Shown: piece by piece, positions 61,575 to 64,000 of the stretch
How the letters are laid out: each line of letters starts with the position of its first letter
Position numbering within the stretch: the first letter of the stretch is position 1
DNA from: Paramecium tetraurelia
Taxonomy: Eukaryota > Ciliophora > Oligohymenophorea > Peniculida > Parameciidae
NCBI RefSeq assembly: GCF_000165425.1
Contig: NW_001798986.1
Coordinates: 74,330 to 138,329, forward strand
Direction of reading: 5' to 3'
Length of the DNA stretch: 64,000 bases
The notes under the pieces: generated by a model
The model's input: only the letters and a program-made list of their open reading frames with translations
Databases searched by the model: none
What the model was told of the DNA's origin: nothing
Program-made: the position numbers and the translations under genes

Positions 61575-62968
61575 TCATTAGTTCTCTTATTGATTTCTAA
61601 TGGAACTTCCTGGAAGTACAATTTATTTTTTTATTAAAAATTAGTCTTCTTTAGTGAAGCCTAATTGTGAGAGCTTTCTGTTGAAGTTGGTTCTTGTTAT
61701 AGCTTCATCCAGATATAAATTCATCATTTAAAATTCCTTCATAAACTCATTATACAACAATTTCTGTTCATCCTTATTACACATATTGATAATCCTCTTT
61801 GATTTCAGATTAAATTAACTTAGCAACAAGGTCTTTTCTTTCTTATTGTCCATTCTCTCCTACATCTGTGATTTCCTATCTCCAGAGGCTAGAGTGAGCT
61901 CTTTGCTCTCTGGTTGGTATCTTGATTTGGGAAGAGGATAATTCTTAGAAAAATTGAAGAACTATTACTCGAACATGGAACTTATCCTCTTCTTTTAAGG
62001 TCTGATCTAATATTTGTTTTTCAGTTGATCTTCCTCTATGTTGTGATTGTGTCTCACTTTGGCCTCATTTATTTTTGACTTGATAAAATCATTAGCCTTC
62101 TATTTGAATGCAGAATAGATCTCTTCCTCCAAATATTCTGTTGAATTCAAGTCTATTCCATATTACAACACTAACTTCAAGAGTTCCTTATCGTAATCTA
62201 TTTAGGTTATCTTCTACTACGACGTCTAATTACTACGCTTTTCTTCAGCTTTGCCTAAATGTGTTGTGCTTTTCGTAGATTTCCCTAATTTCTATATGAA
62301 ATTCTCCGTTTCTTCTTTCTCTTTTTTTAGTTATTCTATGTGATCTTCAACATAATAATAAAATAGATTTTATTCATACTGAGATTTGGTCACTTAATCT
62401 CTGCTTGACATTTATTCAGAGGAAGTTTAAAATTAACTGATTGCTCTCTTTCCAATTTCATTTAATTTCTCTTAAGACAATACCTTAGCTTTATTGATTG
62501 GAGCCTTAACTAAACCTAAATCTAGAAAACAATCACTGTCTAAAAATGCCTTATCAAATTCTGTTTCAAACTTCACTTCATATTATTCATAAATCTTTTC
62601 CAAATCTGCCTCTTCTTAGCCCAATTATCTAGCTATTTTCCTTCTTATTAGATAATTCTTTACTGATTCTATTAAATCTCTGTTATTTAAGATATTCATC
62701 TTCCTTAGTTTGGTTTTTGTGTCAACAAAAGTATCGAGTATCCTAAACGATTGCAGTTAACGATTAAATCTAATGATGCTGCAATAATGTACCTCGCATC
62801 AGGTGTGTTATTGATTAATTTGAGCTTCGCTTTCACCTTATTTACCAAATTTATCACTCTGTCTGTGCTACATCCATCCTGATAATCCTGTTACAACTTC
62901 GTTTGTTGAGAGATCTAAATATTTGGCAAAGCATGATTCAATTTTTGGAATTTCAGATTTTAAGTCAT
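61575..62968 (-). CDS. Conserved-looking coiled-coil protein
   Basis: About 456 residues. Start MTQNLKFQKLNHALPNI at 62968. A 23-nt intron (62770-62792) joins the first exon to RQLQSFRILDTFVDTKTK and then MNILNNRDLIESVKNYLIRR, a LisH-like helical stretch of the kind found in centrosomal proteins (weak). Further regions are charged and helical (EQLKKEKEETENFIQKLGKS, EEEIYSAFKQKANDFIKSK), ending IRNQQENQ. Without the intron the first exon would seem to be a separate gene overlapping the next by ATGA. Basal-body role is a guess. Confidence 0.7.
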
Positions 62969-63499
62969 TCAGTATATATTCTTAGAAATTAAATTTATCA
63001 TATCACTATCTAATAAATTTAATAAATTTAATAAATTTATATATATATATACTCTGCCTATTGACAATTAACAATTATCCTGAACGAATTATTATAATCT
63101 AAAACTAATTACAATAATATATTTAGCCAGTGGATTTGTGACTCCATGACTATTTTAAAAAAGCCTCAATTCGAGTCTGTAATCTTCAGAGATAGATGTA
63201 GATGTGATAATTATATAAATTTCGTTTGTTTAATTTGAGAACGAGCTTAGCTTCCGGAATAGGAGCCTTGCCCGCAACCTATTAAATAGGTTTAAACTTG
63301 GATATGTTTTGCATCAATAAATGAAAAGAACCCGCTAGGATTGAGTTTTATTAATTAATAAATATTCTTTTATATTAGATTATTAATTTTAAATTTATGG
63401 GGGTTTTATATTATAATTAATAATTAATAATTAAAGAATGTTCAATTTAATAATTGCGATCTTATGAGAACTTTTTACATAGATAAATTAATATATATA
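62969..63499. other. Intergenic region with repeats and a GC-richer island
   Basis: 531 bp. Near 63012-63052 there are three tandem copies of an AATAAATTTA unit followed by a TA run. At about 63225-63345 the base composition becomes clearly GC-richer than the surroundings, with a perfect 17-bp palindrome AACCTATTAAATAGGTT at 63276-63292. A 44-codon minus-strand frame (MQNISKFKPIQQVAGKAPIP...) covers the island. It may be a structured RNA gene or a small exon; undecided. Confidence 0.4.
63012..63052. repeat. Short tandem AT repeat
   Basis: Three copies of a 10-bp AATAAATTTA unit followed by alternating TA. Simple-sequence intergenic repeat. Confidence 0.8.
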
Positions 63500-64000
63500 T
63501 CAATACATCTAACTGTTCATAGTTATTCTTGTATGTTATTAGTTTTCGAGTTTTTTTCTGATTCTCTCATGTTACAAATGAATCGATCTAAGTTTGTTGA
63601 TATAGAGACACACTTAATAATAAAAATCATAAATACCAAAGAGTAGAAGCACTATCAAAACGAAACAAAAACTCACCAACAACTAGACGATTGGATTGTA
63701 TTAATTACCCTCAATCCTTTAGACAATCAACTATTGAACGTGTTATTCATTTGTAGTATTGTAAAATAAAGTGAATTATTACTCCTCACTATTTTGGACA
63801 TGTGAACATAATATCCGAAATGGCAATTTAATGATATTGCCTATGTAAAAGTTAGTTCCAGTAACTGCGACGACCTTTTTGTCTTTCAAGATGAGATCAT
63901 GCAATCCAATAAATTTCCATTCCATATCTTCAATGTAATGCGTATTGAATCCTAGAACTACAATTTCTTCTTGAGTTTCACTTGTTTACAGTTTCTGGAT
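63500..64000 (-). CDS. C-terminal part of a membrane protein (5' end outside window)
   Basis: About 166 visible residues, running in from the right edge. Visible: QEEIVVLGFNTHYIEDMEWK, FIGLHDLILKDKKVVAVTGT and NFYIGNIIKLPF, then one membrane helix (VQLLVSFCFVLIVLLLFGIY) and a basic cytoplasmic tail (KLRSIHLQHERIRKKLENQQ) ending MNSQMY. No introns needed in this part. Probably a single-pass protein with a large extracytoplasmic domain; family not recognised. Confidence 0.65.

Noticed and set aside
62696-62699. An apparent ATGA stop/start overlap between two minus-strand genes, as in bacterial translational coupling
   Set aside because: A canonical 23-nt intron at 62770-62792 puts both pieces in one frame, so it is a single gene.
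63121-63185. A tRNA gene: sequences like A-box and B-box (TAGCCAGTGG, TTCGAGTC)
   Set aside because: The D-stem, T-stem and acceptor stem do not pair, so no cloverleaf forms.
1-64000. Hundreds of in-frame TAA and TAG codons that would suggest pseudogenes
   Set aside because: They fall where Gln is plausible in conserved proteins; only TGA ends frames. This is the ciliate code, not decay.

Overview
The window looks like macronuclear DNA of a ciliate of the genus Paramecium (P. tetraurelia or a close relative). Four observations support this. The DNA is AT-rich. Long conserved proteins stay open only if TAA and TAG are read as glutamine, with TGA as the sole stop. Introns are tiny (about 20-31 nt), start mostly with GTA and end mostly in TAG. 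Genes are packed tightly on both strands. All positions below use that code (TAA/TAG = Gln) and splice those introns by eye.

Layout. 1-8.6 kb: a PH-like/protein kinase gene (cut by the left edge), a 2-phosphoglycerate-kinase/LPA1-like gene, two small unknown genes and a PH-membrane-START protein. 8.7-12 kb: an ABCG half-transporter and a diacylglycerol kinase. 12-19.6 kb: one giant coiled-coil gene. 19.6-27.4 kb: a large type I membrane protein, an IQ-motif Gln/Glu-rich protein and a small basic coiled-coil protein. 27.7-36.3 kb: an HP1-like chromodomain/chromoshadow protein, a polytopic membrane protein, a CCP5-type tubulin deglutamylase, a second ABCG half-transporter and a bZIP factor. 36.9-41.8 kb: a TOG/HEAT-repeat protein. 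42-47.3 kb: a dense run of small genes (unknown, twin-CX9C-like, UPF0488-like, two tandem secreted Cys-rich proteins, a possible lipid anchored protein, a small HTH protein). 47.3-52.3 kb: an Aurora-like kinase, a CCCH zinc-finger protein, a membrane/PX-like protein and a possible mitochondrial protein. 52.5-58.6 kb: a repeat/coiled-coil protein, another coiled-coil protein and a copper-type P1B-ATPase. 58.7-64 kb: peroxisomal PXMP4, a membrane protein with a Pro-rich tail, a conserved unknown, a GC-richer island and the end of a membrane protein.

The genes do not form one pathway. Several concern the cytoskeleton or cilia (CCP5, TOG protein, giant coiled coils, Aurora-like kinase), others membranes and lipids (ABCG pair, DAG kinase, PH-START, PX-like, Cu-ATPase). 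I saw no rRNA, convincing tRNA, CRISPR array, transposon, virus-like element or telomeric repeat.

A window-wide oddity: at least a dozen otherwise intact genes change frame by one base at a short A or T run, nearly always as if one base were extra. This is either systematic homopolymer error in the assembly or something biological. It is noted gene by gene and as a finding.
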